A stretch of DNA of 64,000 nucleotides from Flavobacterium cucumis (GTDB lineage: Bacteria; Bacteroidota; Bacteroidia; Flavobacteriales; Flavobacteriaceae): positions 186,001 to 250,000 of the forward strand of contig NZ_FRYK01000003.1 of NCBI RefSeq assembly GCF_900148835.1, written 5' to 3'. Positions 51,888 through 60,404 of this stretch are shown here, piece by piece (position 1 is the first letter of the stretch; every line of letters begins with the position of its first letter). Position numbers and translations under genes: made by a program. Below the pieces are notes generated by a model. The model had not been told where the DNA came from and ran no database searches. It was given only the letters and a program-made list of their open reading frames with translations.

Positions 51888-53081
51888 CTATTCACTAAAC
51901 TTAAAATAATCAATATAAGTATTCAAATCTTTATCGCCTCTTCCCGATAAGTTGATGACTACGATATCAGTTGGTAGGAATTGTTTTTTATCTAAAACCG
52001 AAAAGGCATGAGCTGTTTCAATTGCTGGAATAATTCCTTCTGTTTTTGATATTTCTAATCCGGATTGCATCGCTTCAGAATCCGTAATGGCAATAAACTC
52101 GGCTCTGCTTGTGTCATGTAAATGGGCATGAAGTGGCCCAACTCCCGGATAATCTAATCCAGCAGAAATAGAGTAGGGTTCTGTGATTTGTCCGTCTTCC
52201 GTTTGCATTAATAAAGTTTTACTTCCATGAATAATCCCAATTTTTCCTAAAACGGAAGTTGCTGCACTTTCACCAGAATCAACGCCATGTCCAGCTGCTT
52301 CCACTGCAATAAGTTTTACCGCTTCTTCCTCTAAAAATTCGTAAAAAGCCCCAGCTGCATTACTACCACCACCCACACATGCAATTACATAATCTGGATT
52401 TTCTTTGCCTTCTTGAGCTAAAAGTTGGGTTTTAATTTCTTTAGAAATTACACTTTGAAAACGTGCCACCATATCTGGATATGGATGTGGACCCACTACA
52501 GAGCCAATGATGTAAAACGTATCAATCGGGTTGTTAATCCAGTCGCGAATTGCTTCGTTAGTAGCATCTTTCAGTGTTTTCGAACCTGAAGTTGCGGGAC
52601 GAACTTCTGCGCCCAACATTTTCATGCGCGCTACATTTGGCGCTTGCCTTTTAATATCAACTTCGCCCATATAGACAATGCATTCCAATCCCATTAAAGC
52701 ACAAACCGTAGCAGTAGCAACTCCGTGTTGGCCAGCACCAGTCTCCGCAATGATTCGGGTTTTGCCTAAACGTTTTGCTACTAAAATTTGTCCGATCGTG
52801 TTGTTAATTTTGTGTGCTCCAGTGTGACATAAATCTTCTCGCTTCAAGTAGATTTTAGTGTTGTATTTTTCGGATAAGCGTTTGGCAAAATACAGCGGAG
52901 TAGGTCGTCCAACAAATTGTTGCAATAAATCATTGAATTCTTCTTGAAAAGAAGATTCGGCCATAATCTTTAAATAGTTTTCTTTTAATTCTTCTACATT
53001 GGGATACAACATTTCAGGAATAAAAGCACCTCCAAATTGGCCGTAAAACCCGTTTTCGTCAACATTATACTTAGTTTTCAT
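51888..53081 (-). CDS. trpB: Tryptophan synthase beta chain
   Basis: PLP enzyme joining indole and serine. 397 residues. The PLP lysine is in [17 protein letters not shown], the phosphate loop in [11 protein letters not shown], and [13 protein letters not shown] binds the serine carboxylate. The start overlaps the trpF stop by 11 nt. It is the TrpB1 type, which pairs with TrpA. Confidence 0.97.
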   Translation of the reverse strand: MKTKYNVDENGFYGQFGGAFIPEMLYPNVEELKENYLKIMAESSFQEEFNDLLQQFVGRPTPLYFAKRLSEKYNTKIYLKREDLCHTGAHKINNTIGQILVAKRLGKTRIIAETGAGQHGVATATVCALMGLECIVYMGEVDIKRQAPNVARMKMLGAEVRPATSGSKTLKDATNEAIRDWINNPIDTFYIIGSVVGPHPYPDMVARFQSVISKEIKTQLLAQEGKENPDYVIACVGGGSNAAGAFYEFLEEEAVKLIAVEAAGHGVDSGESAATSVLGKIGIIHGSKTLLMQTEDGQITEPYSISAGLDYPGVGPLHAHLHDTSRAEFIAITDSEAMQSGLEISKTEGIIPAIETAHAFSVLDKKQFLPTDIVVINLSGRGDKDLNTYIDYFKFSE

Positions 53082-53706
53082 ATAGCAATTTTTTAAATTT
53101 TCTCAGTTTTGTTTCGCTCTTGTAGCCAGGTCTTGTTTCAAATCGACTATTCACATCAATTGAGACACATCTTTTGGCCACATCTGTTTTTAAGAAACTT
53201 TTTATAGCATCAATTTCAGTTTTTCCTATTCCACCGCTTAAGAAGAAAGGCTTTTCATAGGTGTAATTTTCTAATATTTTCCAATTGAAAATTATGCCAT
53301 TTCCCCCTGGTAACTTTCCTTTGGTATCAAAAAGGAAATAATCAACATGGGGTGTGTATCTTTTTAAGGTGCTGAAATCAAAATAGTTATCAACGGAAAA
53401 AGCTTTTATTATTTTGATGTTGTATTGTTTTAAAGCTTCACAAAATCCCACACTTTCATTACCGTGAAGTTGAATGATATCAAGCTGATATTGATCTATT
53501 TTTAAACCTATTTCCTCAATTGTTGCATCAACAAATACACCAACTTTTTTAATGGTATTGGGAATTTCAGGTAGGGTTTTTATCGTCATATTGCGGCTTG
53601 ATTTTTCCCAAAAAATGAATCCAATGTATTCAGGATTTAAAGCGATAATATCTTGAATATTATCGGCATACTTCATACCGCAAATCTTTAGTTGCACTTT
53701 TATCAT
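53071..53706 (-). CDS. trpF: Phosphoribosylanthranilate isomerase
   Basis: Amadori isomerase of the Trp pathway. 211 residues, TIM barrel. [12 protein letters not shown] holds the catalytic Cys9, [14 protein letters not shown] the catalytic Asp, and FFLSGGIGK the phosphate site. It overlaps trpC by 4 nt and trpB by 11 nt. It is a separate protein, not fused with TrpC as in E. coli. Confidence 0.95.
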   Translation of the reverse strand: MIKVQLKICGMKYADNIQDIIALNPEYIGFIFWEKSSRNMTIKTLPEIPNTIKKVGVFVDATIEEIGLKIDQYQLDIIQLHGNESVGFCEALKQYNIKIIKAFSVDNYFDFSTLKRYTPHVDYFLFDTKGKLPGGNGIIFNWKILENYTYEKPFFLSGGIGKTEIDAIKSFLKTDVAKRCVSIDVNSRFETRPGYKSETKLRKFKKLLYEN

Positions 53707-54488
53707 ACCCTTAATTCTTTTATAAAATTTTGCGCTTCTAAACCTGGATTTTCAGTTTTCATAAAGTGTTCTCCCATTAAAAATCCTTGATATCCATATT
53801 GTTGCAATTCTTTTACCGCCTCAACTGAACTAATTCCGCTTTCCGAAACTTTTACAAATTCGTCTGGAATTTTTGATGCAAGTTCTTTACTGTAATCCAA
53901 ACGCACTTCAAAAGTTTTTAAATTTCGATTGTTTACCCCAATCATATCCAAACTTGGCATGATCGATTTTTCTAATTCTTCTAAATTATGAACTTCTAAT
54001 AAGACTTCTAATCCTAAACTTTGAGCAAATTCAGATAGTGTTTTAATTTCTTCCCGGGTTAAAACAGCAGCAATTAATAAAATTACATCTGCTCCATGTG
54101 CTTTAGCCTCTAAAATTTGATATTCGTCTATTATAAATTCTTTTCGCAATAATGGGATATTGACAGTAGCTTTTGCTAATAATAAATCCTCTAAGCTACC
54201 TCCAAAATATTTCGTATCTGTTAATATAGAGATCCCACATACTCCCGCATTTTGGTATCCTAAAACCACATCTTCTACAGTATGACTATTATTTATTACA
54301 GCTTTAGATGGAGATCGACGCTTGTGTTCTGCTATAATACCTGAAGCACTGTTTTTTAACAATTTACTCAAAGAATAAGTTCGAGAGTTGAACAAAGCTG
54401 CAGCTTCTAATTGTGCGACTGGGATGATGCTTTTCTTTAAGATTACCTCTCTTTTTTTATCGGTAATTATTTTATCTAAAATGTTCAT
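53703..54488 (-). CDS. trpC: Indole-3-glycerol phosphate synthase
   Basis: Closes the indole ring from CdRP. 261 residues. IIAEHKRRSPSKAVI contains the catalytic Lys, LLRKEFIIDEYQ the second, and GVNNRNLKTFEV and SESGIS the late motifs. A 73-nt gap separates it from trpD; that gap holds a small G/C-rich patch of unknown meaning. It overlaps trpF by 4 nt. Confidence 0.96.
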   Translation of the reverse strand: MNILDKIITDKKREVILKKSIIPVAQLEAAALFNSRTYSLSKLLKNSASGIIAEHKRRSPSKAVINNSHTVEDVVLGYQNAGVCGISILTDTKYFGGSLEDLLLAKATVNIPLLRKEFIIDEYQILEAKAHGADVILLIAAVLTREEIKTLSEFAQSLGLEVLLEVHNLEELEKSIMPSLDMIGVNNRNLKTFEVRLDYSKELASKIPDEFVKVSESGISSVEAVKELQQYGYQGFLMGEHFMKTENPGLEAQNFIKELRV

Positions 54489-54561
54489 AGTTTATATTTT
54501 TTGTGTCTGATGGAGCGGAATCTTGTTTTTTTAGTCCTCGCCTTGGTTTAGCTGTACTACT

Positions 54562-55554
54562 TTAGTTACTGATTTCTATTAATTTTTTTAGCTTTTCAAA
54601 TGCTTTTCTGCTGGCTAAACTTTCTTGTGCTTTTGCTAAAGCTTCATCATAATTTGATTTTTCTACGGTTTGAATCGCGATAGCAGCATTAGCACAAACC
54701 ACATTTTCTTGTGCTTTTGTTCCTTTACCAGAAATAATAGTATAGAAAATTTTTGCGGATTCTTCGATGGTTTTCCCACCCGATATCATTTCTAAGGTGT
54801 GTTGTGAAAGCTTGAAATCTGTTGGTTTTAGAATTTTTTCAGACGCATTTGAAATAATTTTTACTTCATCGGTTAATGAGATTTCATCAAAACCACTTAA
54901 TCCGTGTAAAATAGAGTAGTTGGTAGAGGTGTTCTGATATAAATAGGCGTACATTCTCGCCAATTCTAAACTAAAAACACCTACCATTTGGTTTTTTGGA
55001 AATGATGGGTTTACCATAGGACCTAATATATTGAAAAAAGTTTTTACACCCAATTCTTTACGGATAGGTCCCACATTTTTCATAGCTGGATGGAAGAGAG
55101 GAGCATGTAAAATTGCAATATTGGTCTCTTCTATGGATTTAGTAAGAAAATCAAAATCATTAGTAAATTTAACGCCCATTTTTTCCATCACATTACTCGA
55201 GCCTGAGATAGATGAGACGCCATAATTTCCGTGTTTTGCAACTTTAATTCCAGCGCCAGCAACAATAAATGAAGCTAAAGTAGAAATGTTAAAAGTATCT
55301 TTTCCATCACCTCCTGTACCACACAAATCAATAGTGTTGTAAGCTGAAAAATCTACTGGTAGGCATAATTCCAATAATGCCTCACGAAACCCTGCCAACT
55401 CTTCAATAGTGATACTTCTCATCATATAAACAGTCATGAAGGATGCGATTTGGCTTTGGTTGTAATTTCCCGAAGAAATGTTAACTAAAACTTCTTTAGC
55501 TTCTTCTTTGGTCAAGATTTCGTGATTGATTAATCTATTTAATATATTTTTCAT
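54562..55554 (-). CDS. trpD: Anthranilate phosphoribosyltransferase
   Basis: Transfers phosphoribosyl from PRPP to anthranilate. 330 residues. DLCGTGGDGKDTFNISTLAS is the glycine-rich PRPP site, AKHGNYGVSSISGSSNVME the anthranilate site, and LHGLSGFDEIS the late conserved motif. It is not fused with TrpG. It lies 38 nt after trpG. Confidence 0.96.
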   Translation of the reverse strand: MKNILNRLINHEILTKEEAKEVLVNISSGNYNQSQIASFMTVYMMRSITIEELAGFREALLELCLPVDFSAYNTIDLCGTGGDGKDTFNISTLASFIVAGAGIKVAKHGNYGVSSISGSSNVMEKMGVKFTNDFDFLTKSIEETNIAILHAPLFHPAMKNVGPIRKELGVKTFFNILGPMVNPSFPKNQMVGVFSLELARMYAYLYQNTSTNYSILHGLSGFDEISLTDEVKIISNASEKILKPTDFKLSQHTLEMISGGKTIEESAKIFYTIISGKGTKAQENVVCANAAIAIQTVEKSNYDEALAKAQESLASRKAFEKLKKLIEISN

Positions 55555-55592
55555 TGGATTGCTTTTATTGACTTATTACTTATTATTTCTTC

Positions 55593-56156
55593 CTAATTCA
55601 AAAGCCAATTCTCTAAAATCTTTTTCCCATGAGGTGTTAATACACTCTCTGGATGATACTGTACGCCTCTAATATTGTAATAGGCATGCTTCATAGACAT
55701 AATTTGACCGTTATCATCAGTGGAAGTGATGATCAAATCGGTTGGAAGGTTTTGGCTGGAAACTACCCAAGAGTGGTAGCGCCCTACTTCAAACGTATTT
55801 GGTAAGTCGTTGAAAATAAAATCATCTTCAGTTTTAGTGACTTTAGTAGCCACACCGTGATATACTTTTTCAAGATTGGTTAATTGTCCTCCAAAAACTT
55901 CACCAATAGCTTGTAATCCCAAACAAACGCCGAAAATACTTTTAGTTGAACCATACTTCTTAATAACGTCTTTTAGTAATCCTGCTTCATCAGGTATTCC
56001 TGGTCCGGGCGAAAGTAGAATCTTATCAAATTTTTCCAACTCTTGTAATTCAAATTCATCGTTTCTAAAAACGGTTACTGTAGCATTCAAATCTTCCAAA
56101 TAGTGGACTAAATTGTAGGTAAAACTATCGTAATTATCGATAACTGCTATTTTCAT
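55593..56156 (-). CDS. trpG: Anthranilate synthase component II (glutamine amidotransferase)
   Basis: Supplies ammonia to TrpE. 187 residues. The catalytic Cys is in FGVCLGLQAIGEVFGGQL, the His in VQYHPESVLTPHG and the N-terminal IDNYDSFTYNLVHYLE and LLSPGPGIPDEAG motifs are standard. A 62-nt gap after trpE contains an inverted repeat. It may also serve folate synthesis, as often in bacteria with one such gene. Confidence 0.96.
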   Translation of the reverse strand: MKIAVIDNYDSFTYNLVHYLEDLNATVTVFRNDEFELQELEKFDKILLSPGPGIPDEAGLLKDVIKKYGSTKSIFGVCLGLQAIGEVFGGQLTNLEKVYHGVATKVTKTEDDFIFNDLPNTFEVGRYHSWVVSSQNLPTDLIITSTDDNGQIMSMKHAYYNIRGVQYHPESVLTPHGKKILENWLLN

Positions 56157-56174
56157 ATTTTTTTTCAGTTTTTT

Positions 56175-56214
56175 GTTTCAAGTTTCAAGTTCTAATTAAC
56201 CTGAAACTTGAAAC
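56175..56214. repeat. Inverted repeat (GTTTCAAGTTTCAAG type) between trpE and trpG
   Basis: GTTTCAAGTTTCAAG (56175-56189) pairs at 14 of 15 positions (the last through a G-T wobble) with CCTGAAACTTGAAAC (56200-56214) around a 10-nt loop. The words are the same as the tandem repeat at 8511-8554. Inside the operon transcript this forms a strong hairpin that could stabilise mRNA ends or separate trpE from trpG expression. Confidence 0.7.
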
Positions 56215-56218
56215 CATT

Positions 56219-57619
56219 TTATATGTTTTCAGCTAAATCTAAGGCTTTTTGCAAAGCGCCTAATTTGTTGTATACTTCTTGCATTTCATTTTCTTCAGAG
56301 GAACTTTCTACAATTCCTGCTCCGGCTTGACAATGTAACGTATGATTTTTACTCAAAAACGAGCGAATCATAATAGCGTGATTGAAATTGCCATCAAAAT
56401 CTAATACTCCTATGGCACCTCCGTAGAAACTTCTGTTGGTTTTTTCAATACTTTCAATCAACTGCATGGCTTTTACTTTTGGGGCACCGGTTAAGGTTCC
56501 TGCAGGAAATGTTTTGGCAACTAACTCCATAAACGAATGTTTTTCTTTTAGTCTTCCTGAAACTTTAGAAACCAAATGAATTACGTGAGAAAAAAACTGA
56601 ACTTCTTTGTATTTTTCCACTTTCACTTCGTTACAACTTCTACTTAAATCATTTCTTGCAAGGTCTACTAACATAACGTGTTCACTGTTTTCTTTAGCAT
56701 CTTCTCCTAATTTTTTTGCTAATTCTGCATCCTGCTCGTCGTTTCCTGTACGCTTGAATGTTCCCGCAATTGGATGAATTTCGGCATTTTTATTTTTGAT
56801 AATCAATTGGGCTTCTGGAGAGGATCCGAATATTTTGAAATTTCCATAATCAAAATAGAATAGATAAGGTGAAGGATTTACACTGCGTAAAGCACGGTAT
56901 ACATTGAAGTCATCTCCTTTAAAATCTTGTGAAAATCTTCTGGATAAAACCAATTGAAATACGTCACCACGTAAGCAGTGTTTCTTAGCTAATGAAACAT
57001 AGTTTTTAAAATCTTCGTCTGTTAAATTAGAAGTTCCACTACCTGATTTTTGAAAAGAAAAAGAAGCAAAGTTCTTCGCTTGAAGGAGTTGTTCAATTTC
57101 GGGAATATTATTCAGTCCTTCCAAGCTATGACAAAAAATATAAGCTTCATTTTTAAAATGATTGATTGCAATAATATTTTGATATACCGCATAATAAATC
57201 TCAGGAATTTCATTTTCTGTTCCCTTTTTTGCAATAGAAACTTTTTCAAAATGTTGAATCGCATCATAAGCGATGTAGCCAAATAAGCCTTGTGTAATAA
57301 ACTTGAAATCTGATTTTTCTGTTTGAAATTGGTTTGAAAAAGTTTCAATCTCTCTAGCTACGTTAACGGTAGCGTCGATGGGGATGATTTCTGAAAATCC
57401 ATCAGGAAAAGTGGTCTCAATTTGATTGTTTTCCACGGTTATAGAGGCAATTGGATGAAAACAGATATAGGAGAAACTATTATCACTTGCATGATAATCA
57501 GAACTCTCCAAAAGAATACTGTTTGGATATTTGTCTCGAATTTTCAAGTAAATACTCACCGGCGTAATGGTGTCGGAAAGAATTTGTTTGTAATAGGATT
57601 TTAATTGATACTTTTTCAT
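56219..57619 (-). CDS. trpE: Anthranilate synthase component I
   Basis: Makes anthranilate from chorismate and ammonia. 466 residues. The LLES motif (residues 34-37, in NSILLESSDYH) is the Trp feedback site region; GDVFQLVLSRRF, GSSPEAQLI, HPIAGTFKRTGND and FPAGTLTGAPKVKAM form the chorismate active site. First structural gene of the operon, 89 nt downstream of the leader-peptide stop codon and its attenuator. Confidence 0.96.
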   Translation of the reverse strand: MKKYQLKSYYKQILSDTITPVSIYLKIRDKYPNSILLESSDYHASDNSFSYICFHPIASITVENNQIETTFPDGFSEIIPIDATVNVAREIETFSNQFQTEKSDFKFITQGLFGYIAYDAIQHFEKVSIAKKGTENEIPEIYYAVYQNIIAINHFKNEAYIFCHSLEGLNNIPEIEQLLQAKNFASFSFQKSGSGTSNLTDEDFKNYVSLAKKHCLRGDVFQLVLSRRFSQDFKGDDFNVYRALRSVNPSPYLFYFDYGNFKIFGSSPEAQLIIKNKNAEIHPIAGTFKRTGNDEQDAELAKKLGEDAKENSEHVMLVDLARNDLSRSCNEVKVEKYKEVQFFSHVIHLVSKVSGRLKEKHSFMELVAKTFPAGTLTGAPKVKAMQLIESIEKTNRSFYGGAIGVLDFDGNFNHAIMIRSFLSKNHTLHCQAGAGIVESSSEENEMQEVYNKLGALQKALDLAENI

Positions 57620-57634
57620 AATTATTTTAGTTGC

Positions 57635-57669
57635 AAAAAAAAAGGCTTGTCGTGATTGACAAGCCTTTT
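57635..57669 (-). terminator. Trp attenuator terminator hairpin
   Basis: On the minus strand AAAAGGCTTGTC pairs perfectly with GACAAGCCTTTT around the loop AATCAC, followed by a long T run (complement of the A-tract from 57635). It lies between the leader peptide and trpE, where only an attenuator terminator would sit. Confidence 0.88.
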
Positions 57670-57707
57670 CTATGTATTGGTTTAAATGATACTATAGCAG
57701 GTTTCGC

Positions 57708-57764
57708 TCACGACGTTTGACGTAAGTTAGACCACCACCAAGTATTGTTTAAAATTGAAATCAT
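57708..57764 (-). CDS. trpL: Trp operon leader peptide with three consecutive Trp codons
   Basis: An 18-codon ORF starting ATG 57764 and stopping at TGA 57708-57710: MISILNNTWWWSNLRQTS. Three TGG codons in a row (57740-57732) are otherwise very unlikely in such AT-rich DNA. The A-rich stretch before the ATG fits Bacteroidota translation starts. Its role is to let ribosomes sense charged tRNA-Trp: stalling at the Trp codons leaves the segment over the stop codon free to pair with the terminator region downstream. It is too short for routine gene calling. No structural or catalytic role is expected for the peptide itself. Confidence 0.88.
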   Translation of the reverse strand: MISILNNTWWWSNLRQTS

Positions 57765-57782
57765 TTTTTTAATTGTATGATG

Positions 57783-57815
57783 CAAATATTGCTAATTAAT
57801 TTTTAAATAACCAAA
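57783..57815 (-). promoter_or_regulatory. Probable trp operon promoter
   Basis: On the minus strand TTTG (57815-57812), 21-bp spacer, AATATTTG (57790-57783), one base from TAnnTTTG. Transcription would start near 57779, about 15 nt before the leader ATG. The -33 box lies only a few bases below the stop of the E1 gene. No operator palindrome was found, so attenuation may be the main control. Confidence 0.55.
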
Positions 57816-57819
57816 TTAT

Positions 57820-60222
57820 TTAATATAAACTTGGATATTTTGTTGGGTTTGCTTCATTCATAATCGCGTATACTCTTTCAAAAATGTCTTCTGCAGAAGG
57901 TTTTGAGAAGTAATCACCATCGGTTCCATAAGCAGGGCGGTGTGCTTTAGCTGTTAGGGTTTGCGGAGCACTATCTAAATGTTTGTAAGCATTTTGATTT
58001 TCCACAATTTCTTGTAAAATATAAGCACTAGCTCCACCAGGAACGTCTTCGTCAATTACTAGTAAACGATTTGTTTTCGCTACCGATTTTACAATGTCGT
58101 GATCGATATCGAAAGGTAATAACGATTGGATATCTATAATTTCAGCGCTAATTCCAACAGACTCTAATTCATTTGCTGCTTGTTCTACTAAGCGTAAAGT
58201 TGAACCGTAAGAAACCAATGTAATGTCAGTTCCTTCCTTAATCGTTTCAACCACTCCGATTGGTGTTTTGAATTCACCCAAATTCGTTGGCATTTTTTCT
58301 TTCAAACGGTAACCGTTCAAACATTCTACAACTAAAGCAGGTTCGTCTGTTTCTAATAGTGTATTATAAAAACCTGCAGCTTTGGTCATGTTTCTTGGAA
58401 CCAAAACGTGAATTCCTCTGATGGCATTGATAATCATACCCATTGGAGAACCAGAATGCCAAACACCCTCTAAACGGTGTCCTCTAGTTCTAATGATTAA
58501 CGGTGCTTTTTGACGGCCCGCTGTTCGGTATTGTAATGTAGCTAAATCATCACTCATGATTTGAATAGCATACAACAGATAATCTAAATATTGAATTTCA
58601 GCAATTGGACGCAATCCTCTCATTGCCATTCCAATTCCTTGACCTAAAATCGTAGCTTCACGAATTCCAACATCTGCAACGCGCAACTCTCCGTATTTTT
58701 CTTGCATGCCTTCCAAACCTTGATTAACATCACCAATGTTTCCAGAGTCTTCACCAAAAATTAACGTTTCAGGATATTTAGAGAAAATGGCATCAAAATT
58801 ATCTCTTAAAATTAACCGCGCATCTACTTCTTCAGCAGCCACATCGTAAGTTGGCGATACATCTTTCACGTGTTTAATTGCCATACTTGATTGTGAAAAC
58901 AAGTTAGCGCTAAACTTAGGTTGAATTTTATCCGTATAATTGGCTATCCAGCTAGCTAAGGTAGCACGAGAATTTTCTTTAATAATCATGCGTAACACTT
59001 TACGAGCAGCTACTAAAATATCTTTACGTATCGGTTCTTTAATTGCGGCAACGTCATTAGCTATCTTCTCGATAAATACTTTGTTTTCACTTTGTGAAGC
59101 GATAGTATTTAATAAGCCAACTAATTCCTGTTGTTCTGCTTTGATAGGAGCCGTAAAATTGGTCCAAGCTGTTTTTTTACCTTCTAAAACTTCTTTTTTA
59201 ATTTGATTGTCGATTTCGTCTAATTCTTCTAAAGTAGCGATATTGTTTTCAATCAACCATGTTTTCATTTTAGCTAAACAATCAAATTCGGCTTCCCAAG
59301 CCAAACGTTCTGCATTTTTGTAGCGTTCGTGACTTCCAGAAGTAGAATGACCTTGTGGTTGTGTTAATTCTTGGACATGAACTAATACGGGTACGTGTTC
59401 TTCACGTGCAATTTTCGATGCTTTTTGATATGTTTCTACTAAAGCAGGATAATCCCAACCTTTTACGCGTAAGATTTCATAGCCGTTATTTTCTTCATCA
59501 CGTTGGAAACCTTTTAAGATTTCCGAAATGTTTTCTTTTGTAGTTTGATGACGCGCATGGACTGAAATTCCGTATTCATCATCCCAAACACTCATGACCA
59601 TTGGAACTTGTAAAACACCAGCAGCATTAATAGTTTCAAAGAATAAACCTTCAGAAGTGGAAGCATTTCCAATAGTCCCCCAAGCGACTTCATTTCCGTT
59701 TTCAGAAAAGTTCGTTTGGTTGATACCGGAAACATTTCGATATATTTTTGAAGCTTGAGCCAATCCTAACAATCGCGGCATTTGTCCAGCGGTAGGAGAA
59801 ATGTCTGAACTCGAGTTCTTTTGTTGGGTTAAGTTTTTCCAATTACCGTTTTCATCTAAGGAATGGGTTGCAAAGTGACCGCCCATTTGACGACCAGCAC
59901 TCATTGGATCAAAATTAATATCGGTGTGACCATATAATCCAGCAAAGAATTGCTCGATATTCATTGCGCCTATTGCCATCATAAAGGTTTGGTCGCGGTA
60001 ATATCCAGAACGAAAATCTCCGTTTTGAAACGCTTTTGCTAATGCTAATTGCGGCACTTCTTTACCATCTCCAAAGATTCCGAATTTTGCTTTACCTGTT
60101 AGTACTTCTTTTCGTCCAAGAAGACTACATTCTCTACTGATTCGAGCTATTTTATAATCGTTAATCACTTCTTGTTTGAAATCTTCAAAAGAAACTATTT
60201 CCGATGTTGATTCTGTTTTCAT
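57820..60222 (-). CDS. 2-oxoacid dehydrogenase E1, fused alpha and beta subunits (branched-chain type)
   Basis: 800 residues combining E1 alpha (about 1-400) and E1 beta (about 460-800) in one chain. The alpha part has the thiamine-diphosphate region TIGNASTSEGLFFETINAAG (GNAS in place of the usual GDGA), SVWDDEYGISVHARHQT and QPQGHSTSGSHERYK with active-site His. The beta part has IFGEDSGNIGDVNQG, the Glu-bearing VADVGIREATILGQGIG and a transketolase C domain with DEDVPGGASAYI. E2 and E3 genes are not in the window. Branched-chain 2-oxoacids are the most likely substrates in Flavobacteria, where leucine-derived iso-fatty acids dominate. The strand neighbour is trp, but no link is implied. 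Confidence 0.9.
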   Translation of the reverse strand: MKTESTSEIVSFEDFKQEVINDYKIARISRECSLLGRKEVLTGKAKFGIFGDGKEVPQLALAKAFQNGDFRSGYYRDQTFMMAIGAMNIEQFFAGLYGHTDINFDPMSAGRQMGGHFATHSLDENGNWKNLTQQKNSSSDISPTAGQMPRLLGLAQASKIYRNVSGINQTNFSENGNEVAWGTIGNASTSEGLFFETINAAGVLQVPMVMSVWDDEYGISVHARHQTTKENISEILKGFQRDEENNGYEILRVKGWDYPALVETYQKASKIAREEHVPVLVHVQELTQPQGHSTSGSHERYKNAERLAWEAEFDCLAKMKTWLIENNIATLEELDEIDNQIKKEVLEGKKTAWTNFTAPIKAEQQELVGLLNTIASQSENKVFIEKIANDVAAIKEPIRKDILVAARKVLRMIIKENSRATLASWIANYTDKIQPKFSANLFSQSSMAIKHVKDVSPTYDVAAEEVDARLILRDNFDAIFSKYPETLIFGEDSGNIGDVNQGLEGMQEKYGELRVADVGIREATILGQGIGMAMRGLRPIAEIQYLDYLLYAIQIMSDDLATLQYRTAGRQKAPLIIRTRGHRLEGVWHSGSPMGMIINAIRGIHVLVPRNMTKAAGFYNTLLETDEPALVVECLNGYRLKEKMPTNLGEFKTPIGVVETIKEGTDITLVSYGSTLRLVEQAANELESVGISAEIIDIQSLLPFDIDHDIVKSVAKTNRLLVIDEDVPGGASAYILQEIVENQNAYKHLDSAPQTLTAKAHRPAYGTDGDYFSKPSAEDIFERVYAIMNEANPTKYPSLY

Positions 60223-60404
60223 AAGCTTTTTTGCAAAATTGTGTATGCAACAAATTTAATTAAAACGAATTATAAAACAATAGTTAGTAGTATATTTTTT
60301 TAATTATTGTTAAATTATCAAAGGTTTTGGTTTTAAAAACGCAATGAATTCACTAAAAAAGCTTTTTTTGTTATTGAATTCTTAAGTAAACAATTGAAAA
60401 ACTA

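Noticed and set aside
54489..54561. Second attenuator or small gene in the trpD-trpC gap
   Set aside because: The 73 nt hold no hairpin with a T-tract and no Trp codons; a slightly GC-richer patch alone is not evidence.
57820..60222. Functional link between the E1 dehydrogenase and trp genes
   Set aside because: They share a strand, but a promoter candidate, leader peptide and attenuator separate them, and the pathways are unrelated.
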